NCBI GenBank assembly: GCA_963792175.1
Contig: CAWBVG010000049.1
Location: forward strand, 1 to 64,000
DNA: 64,000 bases
DNA from: CAWBVG01 sp963792175
GTDB lineage: Bacteria > Acidobacteriota > Vicinamibacteria > Vicinamibacterales > CAVVIG01
Direction of reading: 5' to 3'
Below, piece after piece: positions 40,730 through 50,613 of this stretch. Position numbers and translations under genes: made by a program. A model generated the notes under the pieces. It was not told the origin of the DNA. It made no database searches and saw only the letters and a list, made by a program, of their open reading frames with translations. How positions within the stretch are numbered: the first letter of the stretch is position 1; each line of letters starts with the position of its first letter.

Positions 40730-42070
40730 TCATTGCTGACCCGCCTTGCCCGACGGCATCAACGTCAGCACCATGCGGTTCTCCGGTGTGAAGTAGGTCC
40801 GTGCGACGCGCTGGACGTCGGCGGTCGTGATGTTCTGGAAGATGTCGAACTCGCCGTCCGCCGTCTTGATGTCGTTGTGAATGACGAGCGCGTGCGCCAG
40901 CGTCTGGGCCTTCTGCTGATTGGACTCGCGGCCCAGGATGTAGTCGCGCGCGAACTGATTCTTGGTCCGCTGCAGCTCGTGCTCCGAGATCGGCTCGTTT
41001 CGCAGCCGATCGAGCTCCGCGATCAGGACGTCGGTGACCTCCTGCGGGCTCTTCCCCGGCTGGACGATCGCCACCGCATAGAACAGGTTCGGATCCTCGA
41101 TGAGGTTCGCGCTGCCGAACGCCGCCACCGCCAGCTGCTTCTCGTACACCAGCTTCTGGTAGATGCGCGAGGTCTGGCCGTCGGACAGCAGTTTCGCCGC
41201 AATGTGCAGCGGATACGAGTCAGGGTTGCCGTCGTTGGTGATGTGGTACGCGACGACGACGGCCGGCAGCGGCCACGGCTGCTGCAGCGTGACGCGTTTC
41301 TCCTTCGTCTGCGGCGGCTCCTTCGGGATGTCGCGCGGCACCTCGCGGTCCGCTTTCGGCACGCGCCCGAGGTACTGCGTGATCAGCTGCATCGCCTGCG
41401 CCGAATCGAAATCGCCGACCAGCGCCAGCGTCGCGTTCGACGGCACGTAATAGGTACGGTAGAAGTCGCGCACGTCCTCGACCGACGCCGCTTCGAGATC
41501 CTTCATGCTGCCGATCGTCGCGTGCTTGTACGGGTGGACCGTAAACGCCTGGTCGTAGATGATCTCGTTCAGCCGCCCGTACGGCTGGTTGTCCACGCGC
41601 ATCCGCCGTTCTTCCTTCACGACCTCGCGCTCGTTGGTGAACGTGTCCTTGTCCACCTTCAGCGTGGCCATGCGATCGGCCTCGAGCCAGAGAATCATCG
41701 GCAGGTACTGGGCCGGCACGGTTTCCCAGAACACGGTTTCGTCGTCGGTCGTGTAGGCGTTGCTTTGTCCGCCCACCGACGCGACCATCGAGGTGTGGGC
41801 CTCGGCCGACACGTTCTTCGAACCCTTGAACATCAGGTGCTCGAACAGGTGCGCAAACCCGGTGCGTCCGGGCTTCTCGTTCTTCGAGCCGACGTGATAC
41901 CAGAGCTGCAGGTGGACGATCGGCGTCGAGTGGTCTTCCTCGAGCACCACCGTCAGGCCGTTCGGGAGGATCGTCAGTTTGTATTCGAGTTTCGGTGGAC
42001 GGACGGCGCCCATGGCGCCGGCCGCCGCGAGCAGGACCGCCACCGCACGGATCGCGTGACCTTTCATCAT
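40730..42070 (-). CDS. M16 zinc peptidase, catalytic subunit
   Basis: 446 residues from ATG 42070. A signal peptide (IRAVAVLLAAAGAMGA) is followed by the zinc site HLFEH at residues 74-78 and the distal glutamate region (NEREVVKEERRMRVDNQPYG). The second half keeps the pitrilysin fold (SNATLALVGDFDSAQAMQLI, RIYQKLVYEKQLAVAAFGSA) and ends VARTYFTPENRMVLTLMPSG. The next gene encodes a partner lacking HxxEH, the alpha/beta arrangement of mitochondrial processing peptidase and its bacterial relatives. Periplasmic processing or degradation of peptides is likely. Confidence 0.93.
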   Translation of the reverse strand: MMKGHAIRAVAVLLAAAGAMGAVRPPKLEYKLTILPNGLTVVLEEDHSTPIVHLQLWYHVGSKNEKPGRTGFAHLFEHLMFKGSKNVSAEAHTSMVASVGGQSNAYTTDDETVFWETVPAQYLPMILWLEADRMATLKVDKDTFTNEREVVKEERRMRVDNQPYGRLNEIIYDQAFTVHPYKHATIGSMKDLEAASVEDVRDFYRTYYVPSNATLALVGDFDSAQAMQLITQYLGRVPKADREVPRDIPKEPPQTKEKRVTLQQPWPLPAVVVAYHITNDGNPDSYPLHIAAKLLSDGQTSRIYQKLVYEKQLAVAAFGSANLIEDPNLFYAVAIVQPGKSPQEVTDVLIAELDRLRNEPISEHELQRTKNQFARDYILGRESNQQKAQTLAHALVIHNDIKTADGEFDIFQNITTADVQRVARTYFTPENRMVLTLMPSGKAGQQ

Positions 42071-42078
42071 TCGATTAT

Positions 42079-42912
42079 CTACTGAGTAGGCGGAATCCGG
42101 CGAGCACCCATCGCTCGGGATCGCGCTGCGAGTTCGTAGGCATCCACGCGTTTTTCGACCCCTGCGAAAAGTTCCAGTACCCCGCCGGTGCCCCTGAGGC
42201 GAATGCCGGCCTCGGCCACCCCGCCGGTCTGCGTGCCCCGATTCGGGACGCTGCCGTCGACCGTGAACATCCTGGCCGCGCCCTGCGCGAACACCGCCAC
42301 TCGACCGTTCAGGGGATGCCGCAGCGAGAGGCCCAACTCGCCAATCCAGTTGTAATCGACGAACGCTCTCGCGACGACCCGCGTCAGCTCCGCGTCGACG
42401 TCGAGCGTCGTCGTCGGACGCGCGTACTGCTTCAGCCAGCGGACGCCGGCGGCGTTCCAGGCCACCGCTTGCCGGTTCGCGCGGTCCGACAGGTGCCGCG
42501 ACACGTGGTGAAAGACTCCGACGACTTCGCTGTCGTAGCCGACACGCACCGAGCTCGACACCTCGAGCGTATAGATGGCCTGGTTGGGGTCGAACAGCCG
42601 GAACTCGTCGCCGATCAGCGCTTCGTAATCGATGATGAACGCCGTGCGGCCGAGCACGTAGTCGACGAAATCCAGCGAACCGCCCCAGTGCGTGTCGAAG
42701 GAGTAGCGATGCGCCGCCGCGTACAGCGCCGCCGCGTCGGGCGACAACGTCGGAATCGTCGGGACCGTGGCCGTCGACGGCGGCGAGTCCCCCAGCCAGG
42801 CGGCGGTGAGATGAAAATCGAATCGCGTGAAGAATTCCGGAGCCGGCGGCGCCGGCGCGACCAGCGGCTGCTGCGCCGCGGCAACCGCGGCTCGCGTCAG
42901 CAGCAGGCACAC
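42079..42912 (-). CDS. exported protein of unknown function
   Basis: 277 residues as opened by GTG 42912; the signal peptide (CLLLTRAAVAAAQQ) seems to lack its positive start, so the true start may be a little upstream. Beta-rich middle with many aromatic strands (LDFVDYVLGRTAFIIDYEAL, YTLEVSSSVRVGYDSEVVGV, GELGLSLRHPLNGRVAVFAQ, AEAGIRLRGTGGVLELFAGV), which suggests an outer-membrane barrel of about 12 strands. Family not recognised. Only eight bases separate its stop from the M16 start. Confidence 0.65.
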   Translation of the reverse strand: MCLLLTRAAVAAAQQPLVAPAPPAPEFFTRFDFHLTAAWLGDSPPSTATVPTIPTLSPDAAALYAAAHRYSFDTHWGGSLDFVDYVLGRTAFIIDYEALIGDEFRLFDPNQAIYTLEVSSSVRVGYDSEVVGVFHHVSRHLSDRANRQAVAWNAAGVRWLKQYARPTTTLDVDAELTRVVARAFVDYNWIGELGLSLRHPLNGRVAVFAQGAARMFTVDGSVPNRGTQTGGVAEAGIRLRGTGGVLELFAGVEKRVDAYELAARSRAMGARRIPPTQ

Positions 42913-42986
42913 GATGATGAAGGTGGCGGCGGGCTTGACGCTGGCGGCCGCGCGCTCGGGGGCGCGCGCCGCTGACCGGGCGGGAG

Positions 42987-43010
42987 CGCGCAGGCCGGCC
43001 GGCCTGCGCG
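42987..43010. repeat. 24-base perfect GC palindrome between lpxD and the next gene
   Basis: CGCGCAGGCCGG is followed directly by its reverse complement CCGGCCTGCGCG. With no loop and no T-run it is an unlikely terminator but a possible cruciform or binding site, 14 bases after the lpxD stop. Confidence 0.55.
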
Positions 43011-43023
43011 AGCGGCTCGGTCT

Positions 43024-44079
43024 CTAACGATCCGGTATCTGACATGCGGCGAGCTTCTCCTCGAGCTCGGCGATCTTCTGCTCGAGCTCTTCGATCCGTT
43101 TCTTCATCAAGGGCAGCGAGCGGAAGACGATCGAGGCCTTGCGCCACTCGGCGTGCTCGAAGGCGGGAATCCCGGTGACGAACCCGCCGGCGTCGACCGA
43201 CTGCAGCACCGCGCTCTTCGCTCCCACCTTGACGCCGCGGCCGACTTCGATGTGTCCGGTGATGCCGCTCTGACCGGCCACCATCACGTCGTCGTCGATG
43301 ACCGTGCTGCCGGCGATGCCGACCTGCGCCGCGAGCAGCACGCGGCGGCCCACGGTGACGCCGTGCGCGACGTGCACGAGGTTGTCGATCTTCGTCCCCG
43401 CTCGAATCCGCGTCTCGCCGATCGCCGGGCGATCGACCGTCGAGTTGGCGCCGATTTCCACGTCGTCTTCGATGACGACGTCGGCGTGCTGGGGGATCTT
43501 GAGATGCGATCCGTCCTTCTGCCGGGCGAACCCGTAGCCATCGCTGCCGAGCACCGCCCCGTTCTGGAGCACGACGCGGTTGCCGACGGTGACCCGCTCG
43601 CGGATCGAGACGTGCGCGTGGATGACACAATCGTCGCCGATCCGCGCGCCCGGGCCGATGACGGCGTGGGGATACACGATCGTCCGCGCGCCGATCGACG
43701 CGCCGGCGCCGACCGTGACGAACGGCCCGATCGAGACCTCCGCCCCGATCGCGGCATCGCTGGCGATCGCCGCCAGGCGATCCACGCCCGTCGCGGGCGG
43801 CGCGGTCGGCACGAAGAGCGACACCGCGCGCGCGAACGCCGAGTACGGATCGTCGGCGCGGAGGACGGCGCACAGCGGCGCCGACGCGACGCGAGTCGTG
43901 GTGCCGAGGATGACCGCCGAGGCCTTGGTCGCGGCCATCTGGCCGAGATACCGCGCGTTCGCGACGAAGGACAAATCGCCCGGCTGCGCCTGCTTGAGGC
44001 TGGCGATGCGGACGATCTCGATGTCGCCATCGCCTTCGAGACGGCACCCGAGGCGATCGGCAATCTCGCGAAGCCTCAA
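43024..44079 (-). CDS. lpxD: UDP-3-O-acylglucosamine N-acyltransferase
   Basis: 351 residues, intact, from TTG 44079 that overlaps the upstream stop (TTGA). N-terminal uridine-binding domain (LREIADRLGCRLEGDGDIEI, LKQAQPGDLSFVANARYLGQ), then left-handed hexapeptide repeats (IGPFVTVGAGASIGARTIVY, IGENARIG-like VIGPGARIGDDCVIHAHVSI) with the catalytic His in NLVHVAHGV, and a C-terminal coiled coil (MKKRIEELEQKIAELEEKLA). It adds the second acyl chain in lipid A synthesis. Apart from lpxB no other Lpx gene is in the window. Confidence 0.95.
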   Translation of the reverse strand: MRLREIADRLGCRLEGDGDIEIVRIASLKQAQPGDLSFVANARYLGQMAATKASAVILGTTTRVASAPLCAVLRADDPYSAFARAVSLFVPTAPPATGVDRLAAIASDAAIGAEVSIGPFVTVGAGASIGARTIVYPHAVIGPGARIGDDCVIHAHVSIRERVTVGNRVVLQNGAVLGSDGYGFARQKDGSHLKIPQHADVVIEDDVEIGANSTVDRPAIGETRIRAGTKIDNLVHVAHGVTVGRRVLLAAQVGIAGSTVIDDDVMVAGQSGITGHIEVGRGVKVGAKSAVLQSVDAGGFVTGIPAFEHAEWRKASIVFRSLPLMKKRIEELEQKIAELEEKLAACQIPDR

Positions 44080-44960
44080 GGTTTGATCTTCTGCGGCGGG
44101 CGCGGCCCCGCGGGCTTCAGCACGGGCCTGCCGGCCTGCTCCCAGGCGCCCATGATCAACCCGGCGGTCGCCGTGATCGCCTCGCCGAGGCGCTGCTCGA
44201 GGATCGGACGCACGGTGGTGAAGAGGCGCTCGAAGTACTCGTCGTCGTACGTGTCCTTGCCTTGCTTGGCTGCGTCGTCGGCCTTCAGGATCGGATCGAC
44301 CAGCTTGTAGCTGGAAAGCAGCGCGTCGAACGCGGCGTCGCGCGAGTTGAGGATCGGCGTCGGCGGGGCCGGACGAATCGTCAGCCGTGACTGGAACCGC
44401 TCGAAGAGCGCTGTCTCGAATCGCGCATGAATCCCGTTGTTCCCGGTCATCTGCCCGTCGTAGTTGACGCTCGCATGCAGCGGCTGATGCGCGTCCTGGA
44501 TGTAGTGCGACATGACCGCGGCGAACAGTACCGCGTTGCCGGGCCCGTAGGTCTCGCGCGTGAAGCCTTCGAACGCGCGCCGCAGATTGCCGAACTCTTC
44601 CTGCTGGCGCCACGGCAGCAGGCCGTTCCTGCGCAGCGTCGCCATGCCGAACTTCTCGAGCGCGGCGCCGTACTCGCGCGGCAGCTCCTTGAACGGATAC
44701 TCGCCCAGCTCCTTCGCCCCGAAGTTGACGAAGTGATTGGGATCCTCCTCCCAGCCCAGGACGCGGAAGAGATCCGGATCGATCACGCGCATCACCAGTT
44801 CGTCCTGGTGTTGAAGGAAGAACGGCTTCAGCTCCGCCGGCAGCAGATCGATGGCGCGCGCCATGATGTGCCGATGCGCGGCGGTGCCCCACGCCGCCGC
44901 GGGCGGCGGCGCGGCGAACGCAATCAGGGCGACGACCGCCACCACGGACGCTTTCCGCAT
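44076..44960 (-). CDS. S1/P1-nuclease-like secreted zinc protein
   Basis: 294 residues, intact. Signal peptide MRKASVVAVVALIAFAAPPP and then mature N-terminal Trp (AWGTAAHRHIMARAIDLLPA), the start of the trinuclear zinc site in S1/P1 nucleases and phospholipase C. Further ligands: DPNHFVNF, MSHYIQDAHQPLHASVNYDG, and GIHARFETALF. The layout W, H, D, H, HxxxDxHQPLH, N, HxxxE is complete. Likely a periplasmic phosphodiesterase; nucleic acid versus phospholipid substrate cannot be told. It is translationally coupled to lpxD. Confidence 0.85.
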   Translation of the reverse strand: MRKASVVAVVALIAFAAPPPAAAWGTAAHRHIMARAIDLLPAELKPFFLQHQDELVMRVIDPDLFRVLGWEEDPNHFVNFGAKELGEYPFKELPREYGAALEKFGMATLRRNGLLPWRQQEEFGNLRRAFEGFTRETYGPGNAVLFAAVMSHYIQDAHQPLHASVNYDGQMTGNNGIHARFETALFERFQSRLTIRPAPPTPILNSRDAAFDALLSSYKLVDPILKADDAAKQGKDTYDDEYFERLFTTVRPILEQRLGEAITATAGLIMGAWEQAGRPVLKPAGPRPPQKIKP

Positions 44961-44978
44961 GCTGCTATATTAGCGACT

Positions 44979-46116
44979 TTGGATAACCTGACACACAGCC
45001 TCTTCGCGCTGACGCTGGCGCGCTCGCCACTCGGGCGCGCCGGGCGCGGCACGACGGCGACGCTGCTCCTCGCATCGAACGCGCCCGACATCGACATCGT
45101 CACCACCGCCGCCGGCGCCATGTCCTATTTGAAATGGCATCGCGGCCCGACGCACGGCCCGCTCGGCGTGCTCGCCCTCGGCATCCTGACCGCCGGCCTG
45201 GTGTGGGGCGGCCGCTCACGTCCTCGACCGCCGCCGGTCCGCCGCGGAGGCGACGGCCGCCGCGAACGTCGACCCTGACGCGTCGTTCGCCATGCTCGTG
45301 GCGGTCGCGCTGATTGGCGTCGTCCTGCACGTGCTGATGGATTTGCCGACGTCGTACGGCACACGGCTGTTGAGCCCGTTCGACTGGCACTGGTTCGCCG
45401 TCGACTGGATGCCGATCGTCGACATCTACCTGCTGATGATGCTGCTGGCGGGCTCTCTCGGCTTCGGCCGCCCCTCGCCGGCGGTGCGGCGCAACAAGGC
45501 CGCCGTCGTGCTGACGCTGATGGCGGCGAACTACGGCCTGCGCGCCTACGCCCACCGTCAGGCTCTGGAGCTCGTCCCGAAGATCTTCGGTCCAACGCTC
45601 GCCGCATGGTGCGATCCCGGCGACTCACGCAATCGCCCGATCGACTCGTGGCCGCGGACGACGGTGCCGTCGCCTCCGCCGGAGGGGAAACGCTGTCTGG
45701 TCGATGTGGCGGCGTTGCCGACATTCGGCTCGCCCTTTCAATGGCGGATCGTCGCGCAGTACTCGAACGCCTACGAGATCCGGGACATCGATCTCCTCGA
45801 CGGCCGCTTCCGTGACAGCGACGTCGAGGACGAGGCGCCGTGGCGGTTGACGCTTCGCTATCCGAATGTCTGGACACCAACAGTCCTGCAGGCCGCCCAG
45901 ACGCATCTCGGCCAGGTGTTCCTCGGCTTCTCGCGCTTTCCGGCGGCCCGCTCGGCCGTCGACGCCCAGGGGGCGACTGCCGTGCGATGGACCGACATGC
46001 GCTTTACCGGGGCGGTCGTGCCGGGCGAACGGGCACTGGCGCAATCGCGGCTGTTCACCGCCGTCGTTCGCATCGATGCCGGCGGGCGCGTCATCTCCGA
46101 AGGCCTTGGGCGGTGA
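44979..46116 (+). pseudogene. YdjM-like membrane-bound metal-dependent hydrolase, one frameshift
   Basis: Starts TTG 44979 (LDNLTHSLFALTLARSPLGR), the typical DUF457/YdjM beginning, with SNAPDIDIVTTAAGAMSY and KWHRGPTHGPLGVLALG carrying the His/Asp metal ligands. After a shift near 45213 come MLVAVALIGVVLHVLMDLPT, SYGTRLLSPFDWHWFAVDWM, PIVDIYLLMMLLAGSLGFGR and a soluble C-terminal part (CLVDVAALPTFGSPFQWRIV, EIRDIDLLDGRF). About five membrane helices. Its start lies 18 bases from that of the S1/P1 gene on the other strand. Confidence 0.85.
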
Positions 46117-46154
46117 TGTCAGCGGCATGGCTGGAAGCCGATAGCTGAGAGCTT

Positions 46155-47046
46155 GTGATTCCACGCCTCGGCGCCCATATGTCGGTGGCGGGCGGACTGC
46201 CGCGCGCGGTCGAACGCGCGATCGTGCATCGCTGTGACGCCCTGCAGATTTTCGCCAAGAACGCGAATCAGTGGCGCGGCCGGCTGATTCCGCGCGACGA
46301 AATCCGGGAGTTCCGCACGACGGATCAAGGCGTCGGGCATCGGCCCGGTCGTCTCGCACGCGAGCTACCTGATCAACCTCGCGACCACGAGCCCGGCGTT
46401 GCGGCAGCAATCGCTCGAAGCCATGGGAGACGAGATCGACCGCGCGGAGGCGCTCGGTCTGCTGGGTGTCGTCCTGCACCCGGGCTGCTACACCGCAGGG
46501 AGCGAGGCGGACGGCCTGACGCTGATCGCGGACGGCCTGCTGGAGCTGCTGCGCGCCAGACGCCGGGGCAGGACGATGATTCTGCTCGAGCAGACCGCGG
46601 GCCAGGGCACCGCGCTTGGCGCGACATTCGAGCAGCTCGCATCGATCATCGCCAGAATGAACGACCACCGCCGCGTCGGCGTCTGTCTCGACACCTGTCA
46701 CCTGCTCGCGGCGGGGTACGATCTGTGCTCGCCCGAAGGCTACGCCTCGACGTTCAAGCAGTTCGGCCGTCTCGTCGGCTTCGACCGGCTGAAGGCTTTT
46801 CATCTGAACGACTCGAAGCGGCCGCTCGGCAGCCGCGTCGGATCGTCACGAGCACATCGGCGAGGGGTTTCTCGGACTCGAGCCGTTTCGGCGGATCGTC
46901 AACGACCGCCGGTTTCGCGGCCTCCCGATGTTGCTGGAAACGCCGAAGGGCGAAGGCAAGGCGACCGGCCCGATTGTCGCGGATCCGTTGGACGAACGGA
47001 ATCTGAATACGCTCAGAAACCTGATCCAGCCAAGGACACAGAGGTA
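46155..47046 (+). pseudogene. nfo: deoxyribonuclease IV (Nfo-type AP endonuclease), two frameshifts
   Basis: Starts GTG 46155 (IPRLGAHMSVAGGLPRAVER, CDALQIFAKNANQW). After shifts near 46330 and 46840: SYLINLATTSPALRQQS, GVVLHPGCYTAG, ILLEQTAGQGTALGATFEQL, RVGVCLDTCHLLAAGYDL, HLNDSKRPLGSR, then RHEHIGEGFLGLEPFRRIVN. These hold the three-zinc ligands of endonuclease IV. It cuts DNA at abasic sites and so could follow uracil removal, though UdgX itself leaves a protein crosslink. It ends in a GACACAGAGG repeat. Confidence 0.92.
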
Positions 47047-47070
47047 ACAAAGGACACAAAGGGCAAATTA
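47030..47070. repeat. AAGGACACAGAGG word repeat
   Basis: CCAAGGACACAGAGG and AAAGGACACAAAGGG sit at the end of nfo. The same word appears inverted at 55192-55226 and as CACAGAGACACAG at 40448. Confidence 0.6.
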
Positions 47071-47115
47071 CCGGGCCGGTACAATCAGGGGCGTTTGGGG
47101 GAAGGGACCGGTGAG

Positions 47116-48739
47116 ATGACGACGGCGGAGGTGAAGTACCACACATCGGGAGTCGTGCCGCTGACGCGGCCGCAGCTGGTGGGCACGTTGACGGGCCTTC
47201 TGCTCGGCGCGCTGCTCGCGGCGATCGACCAGACGATCGTGGGCACGGCCGAGCCGCGCATCATCGCGCAGCTCTCGGGCTTCGATCGCTATCCGTGGAT
47301 CGCCACCGCGTACCTGCTGACGTCCACCGTGTCGGTGCCGATCTTCGCCAGCCTGTCCGACATCCACGGACGGAAGCCGTTCTTTCTGGTCGGCGCGACA
47401 CTGTTCGTGGCGACATCGGCGTTGTGCGGGGCGGCGGGCTGGCTGACCTTTCTTCCGCTCGACGGCATGGGCCAGCTGATTCTGTTTCGCGGCCTGCAGG
47501 GTATTGGCGCGGGCATGGTCATGGGCCTGCTGTTCACGATCGTCGGCGACATCTTTTCGCCGGCGGAGCGCGGCCGCTATCAGGGTCTGTTCGCCGCGGT
47601 CTGGGGGATCGCGTCGATCTTCGGACCGACGCTCGGAGGCTGGCTCACGGACCAGTGGTCGTGGCGCGCCTGCTTCTGGGTCAATCTGCCGGTCGGCGCC
47701 GTGGCGGTGACCGCCATCTACTTCGAGTTTCCGCACATGAAGCCGCGCGGTTCCACGCGCAAGCTGGACTGGCTCGGCTTCGCGACGCTGATCGCCACCT
47801 TCGTGCCGCTGCTCCTCGCGCTGACGTGGGCGACCGAGTACGGCTGGACGTCGACCCGCGTCGAGTCGCTCCTCGCGCTGTCAGTGGTGATGCTGGGCGC
47901 GTTCCTGTTTACCGAGACGCGGGCGGCGGAGCCGGTCATTCCGCTCGTGCTCTTTCGGGACCCCATCATCACCATCTGCTCGATCTGCGCCTTCGTGCTC
48001 GGGATGGGCATGTTCGGCGTGATCATCTACCTGCCGCTGTTCATGCAGGGCGTCCTCGGCGTGTCGGCGACGCAGTCCGGGAATCTCCTGACGCCGCTGA
48101 TGATGGGCGCGGTGATCGGCAGCGTCACGAGCGGACAGACCGTGTCGCGGACCGGCAAGTACAAAGGGGTCGCGATCGCCGGATCGGCCCTGGTGGCCGC
48201 CGGCATGGTCGTCTTCGCGCAGATGGGAGCCGCGACGCCGCGGATGTCGGTCGTCTACGGGATGATCATCGCGGGCCTTGGCATGGGCCTGCTGCAGCCG
48301 GTCTACACGATCGCCGTGCAGAACGTCGCACCGCGGCGACAGATGGGCGCCGCCACCTCGTCGACGATCTTCTTCCGTTCCATCGGCAGCACCGTCGGCG
48401 TCGCGGCGTTCGGGTCGATCATGCTCACGCGCTATCACCGCGAATTCGCGCAGTCGATGCCGGCGCACGTGCCCGAGGTGGCGCTGCCGTATTTCTCGAA
48501 CCCGCTTCTGCTCGTGCAGATCCGGCCGCAGCTCGACGCGGCGTTCGGCCGGGTGCCTGGCGGGGCCGCGCTGCTCCAGACGTTGTTCACCAACGTGAAA
48601 ACCTCGCTCACGAGCGGCCTGCACCTGATCTTCGTCTGCAGCGCGATCATCATGGTCGCTGGCGATCCCGTTGCACCTGCTGCTGCGGAGCGAGCCGCTG
48701 CGCACGCGCGTCGTCGAGCCGGAGCTGGCGGCGCCGTAA
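47116..48739 (+). pseudogene. DHA2-type MFS drug transporter, one frameshift
   Basis: 541 codons, start ATG 47116. Fourteen-helix layout of DHA2/EmrB: LLGALLAAIDQTIVGTAEPR (motif D1), YPWIATAYLLTSTVSVPIFA, DIHGRKPFFLVGATLFVATS (motif A), FRGLQGIGAGMVMGLLFTIV, AVWGIASIFGPTLGGWLTDQ (motif C), ending SGLHLIFVCSAIIMVA. A shift near 48655 gives the end IPLHLLLRSEPLRTRVVEPE. Proton-driven efflux of lipophilic compounds is expected. No EmrA-type adaptor is adjacent. Confidence 0.92.
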
Positions 48740-48781
48740 CGTACAGTCACCCGGACAATCACCCCGGTCGCAGGAGGCTCC

Positions 48782-50606
48782 ATGACCTGCCGAATCCGTC
48801 GCTGGCTCTCTCTCTCGTTGGTGTGCGCGGTCGGAATCGCGGCGGGCGCCGCGGAAACGCCGCCGTCGTGGACGGACGATCTCTCCCCGATCGCCCCGGG
48901 TGACTGGACCTACGAGCGCGCGGCGCACCTCATCGAGCGCGCCGGCTTCGGCGCCACGCCTGACGAGATCGAGCGCCTGGCCCGGCTGACGCCGCAGCAG
49001 GCCGTCGATCGCCTGGTCGACTACGAGACCGTCGACAACAGCGGCGTCAAGCCGTTCGAGGAATCGGGGATCTGGGATCCAGGCATGGATCCGTTTCCGC
49101 CGAGCCGCGCCGATGCCGTGCGCGCGGCGCGCGAGCGCGGCGCCGCGCTCGGCGTGCCGGTGCTGCCGGCCGGATCGCCGCGCCGTCTGCAGCCCGTGGT
49201 CGACAAGTTCTTCTACGGCCTCCGATGCCAATGCGATCGAAACGCAGCGGCTCGGCGTCTGGTGGGCGAACCGCATGCTCGTCACCGCGCGGCCGCTCGA
49301 AGAGAAGCTCACGCTGTTCTGGCACGGCCACTTCGCCACCGGCGACGTCAAGGTGCGTGACTACCGCATGATGCTGCGGCAGAACGAGATGCTTCGCGCG
49401 CGCGCGTCGGGCGAGCTGCGGGCCTGCTGGTCGGGATCCTGCAGGACCCGGCGATGCTCGTCTATCTCGACAACGGCGAGAACATCAAGAAGCACCCCAA
49501 CGAGAACTTCGGACGCGAGCTGCTCGAGCTGTTCACGATGGGCGTCGGCAACTACACGGAGCGTGACGTGCGCGAGGCGGCGCGCGCATTCACCGGCTGG
49601 ACGAACGATGTCCTCGCGTTCAAGTTCGACGCGCGAGCAGCACGACTTCGGCGACAAGACGTTCCTCGGCCGGACCGGACCGCTCGACGGCACCGACATC
49701 ATCGACGCCATCCTCGCGCAGCCGGTGACCGCGGAATTCGTGGCGGCGAAGTTGTATCGATTCTTCGTCCGCGAGACGATGTCGCCGCGCGGTCAAAGCA
49801 GGAGCTCGGCCGCGAGGTTCCGCGTCGAGCGGCTATCAGATGAAGCCGCTGCTGAAACGGATGTTCCTGTCGAAGGACTTCTACAGCGCGCCCGTCCGTC
49901 GCGACACAGATCAAGAGTCCGGTGACGCTGGTCGTATCGACGTACAAGAAACTGGGACTGCGGGAGCTGCCGACCGTTCCGGATTTCGGCCGCCTGACCG
50001 GCGGACTCGGACAGCTGCTGTTCGACCCGCCGAACGTCGCGGGCTGGGCCGGCGGCCGGACCTGGATCACGCCGGCCACGCTGCTCCAGCGCGGCAACTT
50101 GTTCCGCGACGTCCTGTTTCCGGACGTCGGCGGCGTTCCGCCCGCCCGATCGCCACGATGCCGCCGACCTACGCGCGAGTCGGCGAGAATCTGAAGAAAG
50201 GGATGAACATCACCGAGGCCACCAAGGAAGGCACGGGCGACGCGCGAGTCGAACATGATGGCCGACCGCGACGAGGACTACAACACCCGTACGCCAGCTA
50301 CCGCGGCTACCTGATGGCGTTCGAGCGAACCAAGCCGATCCCGCGGCGCGTCGGCCGCGATCGACCTGACGACGATGATCACGGCCGACGCGCACGCGAC
50401 GACGGTGGACGAGGTCGTCGATCATCTTCGTGCGCCGGTTCCTGAGCGTAGCGCTCGGCGAGAAGGACGCGCCGTCCTCGTCGAATTCCTGCGCGACAGG
50501 CTCGGCACGACCGACGCTGCGCCGGGCGAGAAGCTAGGAGCCGGCGCTGCGCGAGCTGCTCTATCTCGTGTTGAGCATGCCGGAGTATCAACTCGGTATA
50601 GGTCCG
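48782..50606 (+). pseudogene. DUF1800 protein, many frameshifts
   Basis: Signal peptide RRWLSLSLVCAVGIAAGAAE, then the DUF1800 body in pieces: YERAAHLIERAGFGATPDEI, LGVWWANRMLVTARPLEEKL, TLFWHGHFATGDVKVRDYRM, MLVYLDNGENIKKHPNENFG, RELLELFTMGVGNYTERDVR, EAARAFTGWT, FLGRTGPLDGTDIIDAI, KLYRFFVRETMSP, LLKRMFLSKDFYS, FDPPNVAGWAGGRTWITPAT. The end (LYLVLSMPEYQLG) is near 50606. Seven or more shifts. DUF1800 proteins are exported and almost always paired with DUF1501, as here; the biochemical role is unknown. Confidence 0.88.
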
Positions 50607-50613
50607 AACACGG

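Noticed and set aside
42071..44047. Upstream half of the 1,105-codon minus-strand frame that ends with the catalytic M16 gene
   Set aside because: It is only the antisense-frame reading of lpxD and the exported protein; arginine-rich and without domains. The M16 signal peptide at 42070 marks the true start.
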